DNA from: Streptomyces sp. BHT-5-2
GTDB taxonomy: Bacteria; Actinomycetota; Actinomycetes; Streptomycetales; Streptomycetaceae
Assembly: GCF_019774615.1 (NCBI RefSeq)
Contig: NZ_CP081496.1
Span: forward strand, 1,984,001 to 2,048,000
Reading direction: 5' to 3'
DNA length: 64,000 nucleotides
The position numbers and the translations under genes were made by a program. The notes beneath the pieces were generated by a model. The model had not been told where the DNA came from and did no database searches. It was given only the letters and a program-made list of their open reading frames with translations. Of the stretch, positions 15,830-25,273 are shown one piece after another (positions within the stretch are counted from its first letter, which is position 1; each line of letters begins with the position of its first letter).

Positions 15830-17518
15830 TCAGGCCGGTGCGAAGTCCTGCGGCCAGCGGGCCCGGGCCTGCTCGCGGGAGCGCATCGTGGCCAGCGTCA
15901 GCAGCCCGCGCGCCCGGCCGCTCTCCAGCAGGCCCGGCAGCGCGGGCAGCGGGGCCAGCGCCGCGATGTCGTCCAGGACGAGGGTGAGTGGTGGGTCGAG
16001 CCGACCGTCGGATGACCGTTCGGCCATGCGGCGGCCGTGCTCGACCACGTGCGAGAGGAGTGCGGTGAGCAGCGGCATCGCACCCGGGTCGGTGCGCGGG
16101 TTCTCAAGGGACTCGCCCACCACGTACAGCGTTCCCCCCTCGGCGATGAATGATTCGAGAACGAGCGCATCCGATCGAAGCGGATTGCTGGCGTCGCGGA
16201 TATGGACCGAGGAGAGTGCGGTCAGCGCCCGTCCGACCAACTCCTTTGCCAGCTCACGGCGTTCGGTGTGCGCGGTGAGCACCGACTCCAGTTCCCCGGC
16301 CTGCCCGGCGGCCGCCTTGGTGTGGGTGCGCAGGATGCGGACCGGCTCCTGGGCGCCGCCCGCGGCGTGCGCCCAGCGGTGCAGCTGACGGAACGGGCGG
16401 CCGTCCAGCGCGGCGGCGTGCAGCCAGCAGCGCAGCAGGGTCTGTGCGGCGTCCGCGACGGCCGAGTCCAGGGCGCCGGCCGGCCGGACCGGCGCCAGCA
16501 GCGCCACGGCCCGGGCGGCGGCGGTGCCGATCTCCTCGCAGCCCGCGGCGGGCGACCAGCGCAGCCGGGCCGGGGTGTCCAGGCGGTGCGTGGGGTCGTA
16601 GACCGGCACCGGGCCCAGTTTGGCGCGGGCGTCCTTGGTCTCGGCCCAGAGCGCCGGGTCGGTGGTGGCGACGACCAGCGGGCCGGGGGCGGCGGTGGCG
16701 ACGGCCAGCGCCGCGGCCCGGGCGGCGGCCCGGTCGGGGCCGAACTCGACGCGGGGGAGCGCGGGTTCCGGGACGGAGGTCGTCGGCGCGGCCGCGGGCG
16801 CGGGCGCCGCGGCCCCGAACGGCCCCTGCGGGACGGCCGGCACTGCGGGTTCGGCGGCCACGATGGGTTCGGCGGGCGTCTGCGGAACGGCGGGCACCGG
16901 CGGGGCGGTCGGCTGCGGCGCGGCCGGCGGAGCGCCCGGCACGGCCGTCGTCCCCCCGACGGCCGTTTCGGCCACGACCGACCCCGGCTGCGGCTCCGCA
17001 CCGGCGGGGATGCCCGGCGCGCCGGCCCGCCCCCGCCCGGTCCGCCTGCGCTGTCCGCCCTGCGCCCGTCGGGCCGCCCGGACGGCCCGGTACCGAGCGA
17101 CCGTCCCCAGCACGAAGATCCCCAGCACCAGCAGCACCAGCAACTCGCCGACGAACAGCCCCCAGAACAGCCCGTAGCCCGACAGCTCCGCCTTCGGGGT
17201 GTTCGGCCAGGCCGCCGCCATGTCATGCGGCGCGGCGACCAGATGCCGCAGCGCCATCGGCGTACCGCCGTACGTCACCCCCGACGGCCAGCCGCCGTGT
17301 GCGAACAGGCCGGCCAGCCCGGTCGCCGTCCACACCACCAGCGTCAGCCCCAGCAGAAAGCCGATCAGCCCCACCAGCAGGGCGTCGGGCACGCCCCGGC
17401 CCCTGGGCCGGCCCGCGCCCCGGCCGTCCCCGGGGCCGTACCCGCGACCGCCCCCGGGGCCGTACCCGTACGCGTCCTCGTCGTCGTACCCGCGCTGCAC
17501 GCCGTATCCGCGACTCAC
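15830..17518 (-). CDS. cmdA: VirD4/TraG-like membrane ATPase-fold protein, cmd cluster
   Basis: A 562-aa protein. A Gly/Tyr/Arg-rich cytoplasmic head is followed by two membrane helices (LLVGLIGFLLGLTLVVW and LFWGLFVGELLVLLVLGIFV), a Pro/Ala-rich linker, and a C-terminal domain resembling the coupling-protein fold. That domain has a Walker-B-like LTLVLDDIAAL and TLYVVGESL but no evident Walker A, so ATP hydrolysis is doubtful. The GTG start overlaps the upstream ATPase gene by 4 bp. By position it corresponds to cmdA (SCO4126) of the S. coelicolor cmdABCDEF cluster, reported to affect differentiation and antibiotic production; the symbol rests on remembered synteny. Confidence 0.75.
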   Translation of the reverse strand: MSRGYGVQRGYDDEDAYGYGPGGGRGYGPGDGRGAGRPRGRGVPDALLVGLIGFLLGLTLVVWTATGLAGLFAHGGWPSGVTYGGTPMALRHLVAAPHDMAAAWPNTPKAELSGYGLFWGLFVGELLVLLVLGIFVLGTVARYRAVRAARRAQGGQRRRTGRGRAGAPGIPAGAEPQPGSVVAETAVGGTTAVPGAPPAAPQPTAPPVPAVPQTPAEPIVAAEPAVPAVPQGPFGAAAPAPAAAPTTSVPEPALPRVEFGPDRAAARAAALAVATAAPGPLVVATTDPALWAETKDARAKLGPVPVYDPTHRLDTPARLRWSPAAGCEEIGTAAARAVALLAPVRPAGALDSAVADAAQTLLRCWLHAAALDGRPFRQLHRWAHAAGGAQEPVRILRTHTKAAAGQAGELESVLTAHTERRELAKELVGRALTALSSVHIRDASNPLRSDALVLESFIAEGGTLYVVGESLENPRTDPGAMPLLTALLSHVVEHGRRMAERSSDGRLDPPLTLVLDDIAALAPLPALPGLLESGRARGLLTLATMRSREQARARWPQDFAPA

Positions 17519-18996
17519 GCCACCGTCTCGCTCGACTCGTCCCGCAACTGCCGTGCCAGCGCGATGGCCTCGGCGCGCGCCTCGGCCTCGGCGTCCGCCG
17601 CCAGGGAGAGGGCCCGTGCCTCGTCCGTCGGCAGGGCCGACGACTCGGTCATCGCCCGGTCGGTGTAGACCAGTGGCCGCTCCGCCTCGGTGATGAGGTG
17701 CTTGACCACCTGGACGTTGCCGTTGACGTCCCAGACGGCGATGCCCGGGGTCAGGGTCGGAATGATCTCCACCGCCCAGCGCGGCAGCCCCAGCACCAGC
17801 CCCGTGGCGCGCGCCTCGTCGGCCTTCTGCGCGTAGATCGTCCGGGTGGACGCCATCTTCAGGATCGCCGCGGCCTCCCGCGCGGCCGCGCCGTCGACCA
17901 CGTCGCTGAGGTGGTGGACGACGGCCACGAACGACAGGCCCAGTCGGCGGCCGAACTTCAGCAGCCGCTGGAAGAGCTGCGCCACGAAAGGCGAGTTGAT
18001 GATGTGCCAGGCTTCCTCGACCAGGAAGATCCGCTTCTTGCGGTCCGGGCGGATCCAGGTGTGCTCCAGCCAGACGCCGACGATCGCCATCAGGATCGGC
18101 ATCGCGATGGAGTTCCGGTCGATGTGCGAGAGGTCGAAGACGATCAGCGGCGAGTCCAGGTCGATGCCGGCCGAGGTCGGCCCGTCGAACATGCCGCGCA
18201 GGTCGCCGTCGACCAGCCGGTCCAGCACCAGCGCCACGTCCAGGCCCCAGGCGCGGACGTCGTCTATGTCGACGTTCATCGCCTCGGCGGACGCCGGTTC
18301 GGGATGCCGCAGCTGCTCGACGATGTCGGAGAGCACCGGCTGCCGGCCGCGGGACGCGCTCTTCGCCGCGCCCTCCCCGTCCGCTCCGCCCTCCCCGTCC
18401 TCGTAGGTGCTGAGCACCGCCGCGTGCGCCACCTTCAGGGCGAACCCGGAACGTTCGTCCAGACCGTGGCCCATGGCGACCTCGATGATCGTCCGGAGCA
18501 GGGCCAGTTGGCCGGTGGTGGTGATCGAGGGGTCGAGCGGGTTGAGGCGGATGCCGCCGTTGAGGGCGGCGGCCGGGTCCAGGCGGATGGGCGTTATCCC
18601 CAGCTGCTGGGCGATGAGGTTCCACTCGCCGACGCCGTCCTCGCCCTGTGCGTCCAGCACCACGACCTGCCGGTCGCGGAACCGCAACTGCCGCAGCACA
18701 TAGGTCTTCTCCAGCGCCGACTTGCCGTTGCCGGACTCGCCGAGGACCAGCCAGTGCGGCGCCGGCAGCTGCTGCCCGTACAGCTGGAACGGGTCGTAGA
18801 TGTACCCCTTGCCGGAGTACACCTCCCGCCCGATGATGACGCCCGAGTCGCCCAGGCCCGGCGCCGCCGTCGGCAGATAGACGGCCTGCGCCTGGCCGGT
18901 GGAGGTGCGTACGGGCAGCCGTGTCGTCTCCACCTTCCCGAACAGGAAACTGGTGAAGGCTTCGGTGAGGGCACCGAGCGGATCGAACATGGCCAT
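17515..18996 (-). CDS. cmdB: VirB4/TraC-like secretion ATPase, cmd cluster
   Basis: A 493-aa P-loop ATPase: Walker A GESGNGKS at residues 86-93 and Walker B RIFLVEEAWH near residue 320, followed by a hydrophobic FVAVVHHLSDV segment typical of VirB4/HerA-type motors. VirB4 proteins power assembly of type IV secretion channels and energise substrate transfer at the inner membrane. It overlaps cmdA by 4 bp and follows the cmdC-like gene after 50 bp. By synteny it matches cmdB (SCO4127). Confidence 0.85.
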   Translation of the reverse strand: MAMFDPLGALTEAFTSFLFGKVETTRLPVRTSTGQAQAVYLPTAAPGLGDSGVIIGREVYSGKGYIYDPFQLYGQQLPAPHWLVLGESGNGKSALEKTYVLRQLRFRDRQVVVLDAQGEDGVGEWNLIAQQLGITPIRLDPAAALNGGIRLNPLDPSITTTGQLALLRTIIEVAMGHGLDERSGFALKVAHAAVLSTYEDGEGGADGEGAAKSASRGRQPVLSDIVEQLRHPEPASAEAMNVDIDDVRAWGLDVALVLDRLVDGDLRGMFDGPTSAGIDLDSPLIVFDLSHIDRNSIAMPILMAIVGVWLEHTWIRPDRKKRIFLVEEAWHIINSPFVAQLFQRLLKFGRRLGLSFVAVVHHLSDVVDGAAAREAAAILKMASTRTIYAQKADEARATGLVLGLPRWAVEIIPTLTPGIAVWDVNGNVQVVKHLITEAERPLVYTDRAMTESSALPTDEARALSLAADAEAEARAEAIALARQLRDESSETVA

Positions 18997-19046
18997 GACG
19001 TACGCGCCTCCCTGGGCTTGCAGCGGCGTTGGCGGCGGCTACCGGA

Positions 19047-20612
19047 CTAGCGGCGGATACCGGTCGCGAACGGAAGGGTGTTCACAAACGCCCGGTGGTG
19101 TTCCCGATCGCACCACTCCAGCTTGAGGTAGGACTTGCCCGCCGAGGCCCGGATGGTCCGCTTGTCGCGGGCCAGCGCCTCGGGCGAACGGGACGAGACG
19201 GTGAGGTAGCCGACGAGGTTGACCCCGGCCGCGCCGGACGCCAGGTCCTCGCCGCGCTGGTCCACCCGCCCGTGGTGCGCGACGTCCCGCGGGTCGACGA
19301 CCCGGTTCATCTTCGCCGCCCGGCTGGCCTCCGCGTCGTCATTCGTCTTCTCCGTCAGCATCCGCTCGATGGCCACCTCGGTGGGCTCCAGGTCCATGCA
19401 GACCGCGACCGTCCGGATCACGTCCGGGGTGTGGACGAGCAGCGGCGCGAGGAAGTTGACGCCCACCGGGGTCAGCGGCCACTCCTTGACCCAGGCGGTG
19501 GCGTGGCACCAGGGCGCCCGGGTCGACGACTCCCGGGTCTTGGCCTGGAGGTACGTCGGCTCGGTCGCGTCCAGTTCGGCCGGCCAGGCGTTGCGCCGGC
19601 TCATCGCCTGGATGTGGTCGATCGGGTGGTCCGGGTCGTACATGGAGTGCACCAGCGACGCCAGCCGCGCCTGTCCGAGGGGCTGCCGCACCCGGATGTC
19701 CGCCTCCGTCAACCGGGCGCAGATGTCGGTCAGCTCGCGCGCCATCACCACCGCCAGCCCGGCGTCCCGGTCCAGCTTCCGGCGCAGCAGCCCGGTGCGC
19801 TGGGCGGCCGCGGCCCGGGCCATGGTGACCGCCTCCGTGGCCAACTCCCGGGTGTAGTGCATGCACGCGACCAGATAGGCCCGGTGCTGCTCGGAGGACG
19901 TGGACACCATCGACTGCAGCTGGTCGTACGACTCCTGCAGCCACCGCGGGGAGTCGACGGCGCCCCGCTGGGCGACGTCCTTGGCGTGCGCGTCCGGGTC
20001 GGCGGGCAGCGTCCGCGCCAGCATCTGCAGCCGCGTCACGAAGCCGTCCCCGTTGGCGACGTGCTTCAGCAGCGTGCCGAACCGGTCGACCAGAGCCTCC
20101 TGGTCCTCGCTGTCCCGCAGCCCGACGCCCGGCCCCTCGATCTCGATCGCCGCGGTCACCGTCCGCCGGTCGGCGTGCAGCAGCACCGCGATCTCGTCCG
20201 GCCCGAACGGCGCCGACAGCCAACTGATCCGCCCGATACCGGGCGGCGGCCCGATCTCCACTTCCCTCCCGTCCAGCCGTACGCCGGCTTCCATCGCCCC
20301 GGAGCGGTACACCGCCCCTCCCTTGCGGACCGTCCGGCGGAAACTCCGCCGGACCTCGAACCACTTGTAGTACGTGCGCCCCTTGTACGGCACGTAGACC
20401 ACGGCCAGCCCCAGCACCGGGAAGCCGGTCAGCGAGGCGATCCGCAGCGGGAGCGAGGGCACCAGCAGCCCGCACATCATCCCGAGGAACGCACCGGCGA
20501 TGATCAGCGCGACCTCGCCGGTCTCCCGGTTCTTGCCGATGACGGCATTGGGCCGGGCGCGGCCGATCAGATACGTGCGCCGCGGCGCGATCGGATGGGA
20601 CGGCGTGCTCAA
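19047..20612 (-). CDS. cmdC: SCO6880-type conjugal/T4SS membrane protein
   Basis: A 521-aa protein. Two closely spaced N-terminal membrane helices (about residues 33-72: VALIIAGAFLGMMCGLLV and LTGFPVLGLAVVYV) resemble the PrgI module, followed by a large soluble domain. Related proteins with this architecture sit beside the VirB4 ATPase in actinobacterial type IV secretion-like clusters. Function beyond that is unknown. It overlaps the upstream gene by 4 bp (ATGA). The equivalent in the cmd cluster would be cmdC. Confidence 0.75.
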   Translation of the reverse strand: MSTPSHPIAPRRTYLIGRARPNAVIGKNRETGEVALIIAGAFLGMMCGLLVPSLPLRIASLTGFPVLGLAVVYVPYKGRTYYKWFEVRRSFRRTVRKGGAVYRSGAMEAGVRLDGREVEIGPPPGIGRISWLSAPFGPDEIAVLLHADRRTVTAAIEIEGPGVGLRDSEDQEALVDRFGTLLKHVANGDGFVTRLQMLARTLPADPDAHAKDVAQRGAVDSPRWLQESYDQLQSMVSTSSEQHRAYLVACMHYTRELATEAVTMARAAAAQRTGLLRRKLDRDAGLAVVMARELTDICARLTEADIRVRQPLGQARLASLVHSMYDPDHPIDHIQAMSRRNAWPAELDATEPTYLQAKTRESSTRAPWCHATAWVKEWPLTPVGVNFLAPLLVHTPDVIRTVAVCMDLEPTEVAIERMLTEKTNDDAEASRAAKMNRVVDPRDVAHHGRVDQRGEDLASGAAGVNLVGYLTVSSRSPEALARDKRTIRASAGKSYLKLEWCDREHHRAFVNTLPFATGIRR

Positions 20613-21886
20613 CGCCCCTCACCTCCAGGTGCCTTGCCGGGGCGGGCGCCGCCGGGGCCGGGGTTCGCCCGGGGCGACGGGGCCGCCGGGGCCGACGAGC
20701 TCGAACGGGAACCGTGGGCGGCGACGCCGCCGGAGACCGCGTCGGCCGGCCGGGACTGCCCGCCCTGCGCGCCGCCGTCCCCGCCCGACCGGCGGGAACT
20801 GTGCGTCTTGATGCCCTGCGACACCAGCGCCGCCGGCGAGGAGATCATGGCGGCCGCCTGACTCCCGTCCGTCGCCCGGCCCTTGCTGCTGCGCGCCGAC
20901 ACCATCTCGTCACCGAAGCCCGGCACGAAGCGATAGATCACCGCACTGGCGAAGATCGCCAGGACGATGATGGCCAGCCCGGACACCACGGCCGAGAAGG
21001 CGTTCGGCCCCTTGTCCCCGGACAGCGCGCCGGCGATCCCCAGCACGATCACGATGACCGGCTTCACCATGATCACCGCGATCATGATGCCGGCCCAACG
21101 CCGCACATGGCCCCACATGTTCTTGTCGACCAGCCCGGCGTACACCACCGTCCCCAGCAGCGCCCCGACGTACAGCAGCGCGGCCCGGATCACCAGTTCC
21201 AGCCACAGCACACCCGCGGCCAGCACGGACACCAGCGAGACCACGATCAGCATGATCGGCCCGCCGCCGATGTCGGTCCCCTTCGTCAACGCCTGTGAGA
21301 ACGCCCCGAAGAACGTGTCGGTCTGCGCCCCCGTCCCCTTCGCGATGATCTCGGTGACCCCGTCGGTCGCCGACACCACCGTGTACAGGATCAGCGGCGT
21401 GAACGCGGACGCCAGCACCGTCAGCCACAGGAACCCGACCGCCTCGCTGATCGCCTCCGTCAGCCGCACCCCCCGCACGGCCCGCTTGGCGACGGCCAGC
21501 AGCCACAGCACGAGCGTCAGTACGGTCGACGCGGCGAAGACCACCGCGTACTGCCGCAGAAACGCCGAATTGGTGAAGTCCACCTGCGAAGTGGCCTTCA
21601 CCGCCCCCGACAATTTATCGACAATCCACGCAGCAGCCTTCGCACAACCCTGCGCCAGCGAACCGAGGGGGTCGAGGGGGTTGTTGTCGAGGGGGTTGCT
21701 CGGCAGCGAGCCGCCCCCGGTTTGATTCTGCTGCTGGCAGTCCCGCAGCGCGGGGCCGCTGAAGCCGTCGCAGGGGTTGGGTGGCGCAGCCACAGCACGC
21801 GTCGCGAGCATGAGGACCAAGGACTGCGCGCCGGTCAGCCCGGCGGCGACCGAGAACACACGGCGGTGCTTGGGCTTACCGGGCAT
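20609..21886 (-). CDS. cmdD: VirB6/TrbL-like polytopic membrane protein
   Basis: A 425-aa protein with a signal-like N terminus, a short extracytoplasmic segment containing three cysteines (NPCDGF, LRDCQ, QGCAKA) and Asn/Pro/Leu repeats (NPLDNNPLDPLG), about six membrane helices between residues 110 and 330, and a basic, Ser/Gly/Pro-rich cytoplasmic tail. This is the layout of VirB6/TrbL channel components. It overlaps both neighbours (4 bp and 11 bp), so the set is tightly co-translated. Synteny suggests cmdD. Confidence 0.78.
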   Translation of the reverse strand: MPGKPKHRRVFSVAAGLTGAQSLVLMLATRAVAAPPNPCDGFSGPALRDCQQQNQTGGGSLPSNPLDNNPLDPLGSLAQGCAKAAAWIVDKLSGAVKATSQVDFTNSAFLRQYAVVFAASTVLTLVLWLLAVAKRAVRGVRLTEAISEAVGFLWLTVLASAFTPLILYTVVSATDGVTEIIAKGTGAQTDTFFGAFSQALTKGTDIGGGPIMLIVVSLVSVLAAGVLWLELVIRAALLYVGALLGTVVYAGLVDKNMWGHVRRWAGIMIAVIMVKPVIVIVLGIAGALSGDKGPNAFSAVVSGLAIIVLAIFASAVIYRFVPGFGDEMVSARSSKGRATDGSQAAAMISSPAALVSQGIKTHSSRRSGGDGGAQGGQSRPADAVSGGVAAHGSRSSSSAPAAPSPRANPGPGGARPGKAPGGEGR

Positions 21887-22730
21887 AGGTGAAACCTCCG
21901 TAGCCTTGCACGGCCTTGGTCATGTCATCGGCCGACGCGACGGCCTGGTCGCGCCCGATCGGGGCGGGGCCGTTCTGCTGCGTGAAGTCGACGACCTTCC
22001 AGTCCCCGTTGGCCCACTGGAGGTCGTAGGTGGCGGTGTACCAACTCTCCGTGACCGGCTTCTGGGACTTTGCGCCCGCGAGGCCGAAGAGGGCCGAGTA
22101 CCAGACCGAGACCTTGGCCGTGTCGCCCTTGAACGATTCCGTCTTCGCGCCGACCGGGTTGGCGCGCGAGATGAACGTCATGCCCTCTGGAGCCGTGCCG
22201 TCCGGGTTGAGGCCGAACTGCTTGAGATGGGTGGGGTTCGCGTATGTCTTGTCGAGTTCGCCCTCGCGTGCCGCTGCCTCCGACGGTGCGTAGACGGACC
22301 GGACAATCTCCTGCCGCCGAACGGCGTTGTACATACCGTCGCTGCCCAGCGCCACCACATAGTTCGCCGCCGCCGACTGTGCCCCCTGTTCCGTCTTCGG
22401 GAAGCCCGTGGCGATGCCGGCGGACTTGCCGGTGACCGGCTTGGTGCCGGTGGGGGCGGTGGGTTGGGCCGCGGCCCGGTCCTTGGGGGAGCCGCCGGAG
22501 CCGGTGTCGGTCCCGTCGTTGCCGCTGTCGCCGCGGTTGGCGAAGGCGATGGCCGCGATCAGCAGGACGACCACGCCGACGACCGTGACGAGGTTGCGGC
22601 TGGAGAGGCCGGACCGGCCGCGGCGGGGCGTGCCGTAGGTGTCGCTCTCGCCGTCCGGGAGTCTGGTTCTGGTCTGGCCCGTGCCGGAGCCGCGGTCGTC
22701 GCCGTAGCCTCCGTCGTCGCCGATGCTCAT
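21876..22730 (-). CDS. cmdE: VirB8/TcpC-like single-pass membrane protein
   Basis: A 284-aa protein: a hydrophilic 45-residue cytoplasmic head, one membrane helix (LVTVVGVVVLLIAAIAFA) and an extracytoplasmic domain ending in WYTATYDLQWANGDWKVVDF, a segment like the NTF2-like fold of VirB8/TcpC conjugation proteins. Such proteins act as assembly scaffolds between the cytoplasmic ATPases and the channel. It overlaps cmdD by 11 bp. Synteny suggests cmdE. Confidence 0.75.
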   Translation of the reverse strand: MSIGDDGGYGDDRGSGTGQTRTRLPDGESDTYGTPRRGRSGLSSRNLVTVVGVVVLLIAAIAFANRGDSGNDGTDTGSGGSPKDRAAAQPTAPTGTKPVTGKSAGIATGFPKTEQGAQSAAANYVVALGSDGMYNAVRRQEIVRSVYAPSEAAAREGELDKTYANPTHLKQFGLNPDGTAPEGMTFISRANPVGAKTESFKGDTAKVSVWYSALFGLAGAKSQKPVTESWYTATYDLQWANGDWKVVDFTQQNGPAPIGRDQAVASADDMTKAVQGYGGFTYAR

Positions 22731-23344
22731 CGCGCCTGTGCCCCCTCTGCCGCCCTCGCGGCTGCCGCCCTCGCCGTCCGTGCCGTTGGTGTGCCGCCTT
22801 CATACGACCGTAGCCGCGCGGGCGGCGGCTCGGGTGAAGTGGTACGAGTACATCTCACCGTGACGGTTCCTCAGTTGCTCGGCGACGGGGGTGAATGGGC
22901 GGCTCCGGGCGGTTTGTTCCCGTGGTCCGTCGCGTGCCCGCCGCGGGCTGCCGGTCTCCGGAAGCACCTGTCCCCGCGCCGCGGGCGGCCCAATCGGCCC
23001 GCTGGTGGCGGGCGTGGTCACGGCGCGGCTCAGGGACCCGCGGGCCGGGGTGAGGGGGCGTCAGCATGGTGCCTCGGGCAGGGGGGTGGGACGTTCCGGG
23101 GGTACGGAAGGGCACGGGACGGCGGAGGGAGGAAAGGCGGGGGCGCATGCGGTGCGGCGCCGGGACGGGCACGTGCCGACGTGCGCGGTGTGGTGACCGG
23201 TGGCGGCGGGCAGGGCTGAGGGACGCGGCCCTGCCGTGCGCCCGGACGGCGCGGGGTCCGGGGCGGGGTCGGTCGGCGGGCGGGGAGTCCGCCGCGCCGG
23301 AACCGCGCCGCACCGACCGCGCCGAACGACCGCGCGCCGGCCGG
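22731..23344 (-). other. 614-bp gap between cmdE and cmdF with no supported gene
   Basis: Very G/C-rich, including long G-rich runs on the plus strand around 23060-23160. The open frames here on both strands give low-complexity Arg/Pro/Gly translations without motifs or ribosome sites, so none is called. The gap may contain a promoter for cmdE-A, because the pilin-like cmdF upstream is otherwise far from them. No strong hairpin was found. Confidence 0.5.
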
Positions 23345-23665
23345 CTAGACGGCCATGCCGTAGACGATGGTGAACAGCGTGCCCAGTGAGCCGATGATGA
23401 AGACGCCGGTGAGGCCGGCCACGATCAGGCCCTTGCCCTGCTCGGCGCTGAAGGTGTCGCGGAGCGCCGTGGCGCCGATGCGCTGCTTGGCGGCGCCCCA
23501 GATGGCGATGCCGAGGCAGAGCAGGATCGCCACCGCCATGATGACTTCGACCATCACCCGGGCCTCGTTGCCCAGGCTGCCGAACGGGCCCCAGTCCGGG
23601 GCGATTCCGCCGATGATGGTGGTGATGTCGCCCTTTTGGGCCGCAATGAACATGTGTGAACTCAC
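23345..23665 (-). CDS. cmdF: small two-helix membrane protein (VirB2/pilin-like)
   Basis: A 106-aa protein with two hydrophobic helices (VEVIMAVAILLCLGIAIWGA and GLIVAGLTGVFIIGSLGTLF) separated by a short basic loop (KQRIGATALRDTF). This size and layout match pilin-like or VirB2/VirB3-like T4SS subunits of Gram-positive systems. The GTG at 23665 has AAGGGG just ahead; an ATG at 23653 is an alternative. By position it would be cmdF, first gene of the transcription unit, read away from the divergent wall hydrolase. Confidence 0.72.
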   Translation of the reverse strand: MSSHMFIAAQKGDITTIIGGIAPDWGPFGSLGNEARVMVEVIMAVAILLCLGIAIWGAAKQRIGATALRDTFSAEQGKGLIVAGLTGVFIIGSLGTLFTIVYGMAV

Positions 23666-24048
23666 CGCCCCTTGATGGGTAGTTGCCGAACCGTGTTGTC
23701 CGGCACGGGATCAGTCTCTATCTTCGCCGACAAAGACGCCATCAGATGTCGACTTGGCGGCATTCTTCGACGGATCCGGTGGGGGTGTGGCGTCCACGGG
23801 CTCCCGCGCCGCCCGCCCCTCCCCCTTTCTCACTGTGTGTATCACGGGTGATAACTCTGAGCAATAACTGCCGGGTGGGCGACAGCGGCGGAGCGGCGGT
23901 CCGATCGCACCGGAAAGCGGATGTGACGGGAATCGCACACCGTTCGAAGCGCCCCGTGCGCCGCCCCGTGCGCCGCGGTGCGGCCGCCGGGTGCGCGACG
24001 GCCGGCGAAAGGGCTGTGAACCGGGCCTGAATGGGGGAGGGTTGGGGG
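23666..24048 (+). promoter_or_regulatory. divergent promoter region between cmdF and the wall hydrolase
   Basis: A 383-bp non-coding region between two divergent starts. It contains a perfect 14-bp inverted repeat TATCAC-GG-GTGATA at 23840-23853 in an A/T-richer patch that continues with a second TAAC-containing segment (AATAACTGCC). This is the best candidate for an operator shared by the cmd genes and the hydrolase. No known Streptomyces consensus was recognised. Confidence 0.45.
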
Positions 24049-25053
24049 GTGCGGAAATTCTGGGTGGGCAGCGGGATCGGGGTGGGGCTGATGCTCTGCC
24101 TGATCGGGCTGCTCGTGGTCGGTACGTACGGGGCGGCGGCCGGACTGGCGGGGGCCGCCGGCCGGGCGGTGGGGCTGGCCAAGGGTGCGGTGCCGGCCGC
24201 GTACCAGTCGCTGGTGGCGAAGTGGGGGACGCTCTGCCCGGCCATCAACCCGGCGCTGCTGGCGGCCCAGCTCTATCAGGAGAGCGGGTGGAACGCGCAC
24301 GCCCGGAGCCCCGCGGACGCCCGCGGGATAGCGCAGTTCATCCCCGGGACGTGGGCCACCCACGGCATCGACGGCAACGGCGACGGCAAGAAGGACATCT
24401 GGGACCCGGCGGACGCCATCCCGTCGGCCGCGTCGTACGACTGCGAGCTGGCGAGCTATGTGAAGGGCGCGGCGGGCAACGCCACCGAGAACATGCTCGC
24501 GGCCTACAACGCCGGTGCCTACCGCGTCATCCAGTACAACGGCGTGCCGCCGTACCGCGAGACGCAGGACTACGTGAAGACCATCACGACGCTGGCCAGG
24601 AGCTTCGAGGCGCCGACCGCCCCGGTGGCGCCCTCCCGACAGGCCGCGGCGGCCATCTACTACGCGCAGGGCAAGCTCGGCACGCCGTATCTGTGGGGCG
24701 GCAACGGCACCGCGGACCAGGGCGGTCGGTTCGACTGCTCCGGGCTGACCAAGGCCGCGTACGAATCGGTGGGCATCGAACTGCCGCGGGTGGCCAACGA
24801 CCAGTGGAACGCCGGCCCGCACCCCAAGCGGAACGAGCTGCTCCCGGGCGACCTGGTGTTCTTCGCCTACGACCTGAACGACCCGCGCTCCATCCACCAC
24901 GTGGGCATCTACGTCGGCGGCGGATACATGATCAACGCGCCCTACACCGGCGCGGTCATCCGGTTCGACAAGATCGACACACCGGACTACATCGGCGCCA
25001 CCCGCGTCACGTCCGATGGCGCGAAAGCGCTCCCGACCCGGAACGGCGGGTGA
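24049..25053 (+). CDS. bifunctional cell-wall hydrolase: lytic transglycosylase (SLT) plus NlpC/P60
   Basis: A 334-aa protein. An N-terminal membrane helix is followed by an SLT-type transglycosylase domain (LYQESGW with the catalytic Glu, then GIAQFIPGTW and AAYNAG) and a C-terminal NlpC/P60 endopeptidase domain (catalytic Cys in FDCSGLT, His in HHVGIYVGG). It can cut both glycan and peptide of peptidoglycan, as the VirB1-like hydrolases of Gram-positive type IV systems do. The GTG at 24049 follows GGGGGAGGG by 7-8 bases; an ATG at 24031 lacks a site. It is divergent from the cmd cluster, so probably makes room for that machine. Confidence 0.9.
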   Translation: MRKFWVGSGIGVGLMLCLIGLLVVGTYGAAAGLAGAAGRAVGLAKGAVPAAYQSLVAKWGTLCPAINPALLAAQLYQESGWNAHARSPADARGIAQFIPGTWATHGIDGNGDGKKDIWDPADAIPSAASYDCELASYVKGAAGNATENMLAAYNAGAYRVIQYNGVPPYRETQDYVKTITTLARSFEAPTAPVAPSRQAAAAIYYAQGKLGTPYLWGGNGTADQGGRFDCSGLTKAAYESVGIELPRVANDQWNAGPHPKRNELLPGDLVFFAYDLNDPRSIHHVGIYVGGGYMINAPYTGAVIRFDKIDTPDYIGATRVTSDGAKALPTRNGG

Positions 25054-25273
25054 ACATAAGTCCTGAACTGCGGTGACGTGTCAAGCTTCGATAACGTCCT
25101 GGTGATCATCCCGTGGAGAGTGGAACGCCGCGGGTGCGCGAGGCGTTTCCCTGGCGTGGGGACACAGCAGCGCGCACGGCGGCACGGGCTCGACGGCCAC
25201 ACAGATCGACAACGGGGGTTGGCAGCACTAGGCGGCGCTCGCGTGGCGCGCGGAAGATAAGGGGCCACGGTAG

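Noticed and set aside
15830..18625. Apparent 931-aa minus-strand frame extending cmdA
   Set aside because: Residues before the GTG at 17518 overlap the cmdB ATPase in another frame and are Arg/Pro/Gly-rich; the GTGA junction marks the true start.
22855..23313. Possible 152-aa gene between cmdE and cmdF
   Set aside because: Arg/Pro/His-rich translation without motifs; both strands open because of extreme G/C content.
15830..25053. cmd region as an integrative conjugative element
   Set aside because: No relaxase, integrase, att repeats or tRNA insertion site; gene order fits conserved core chromosome.
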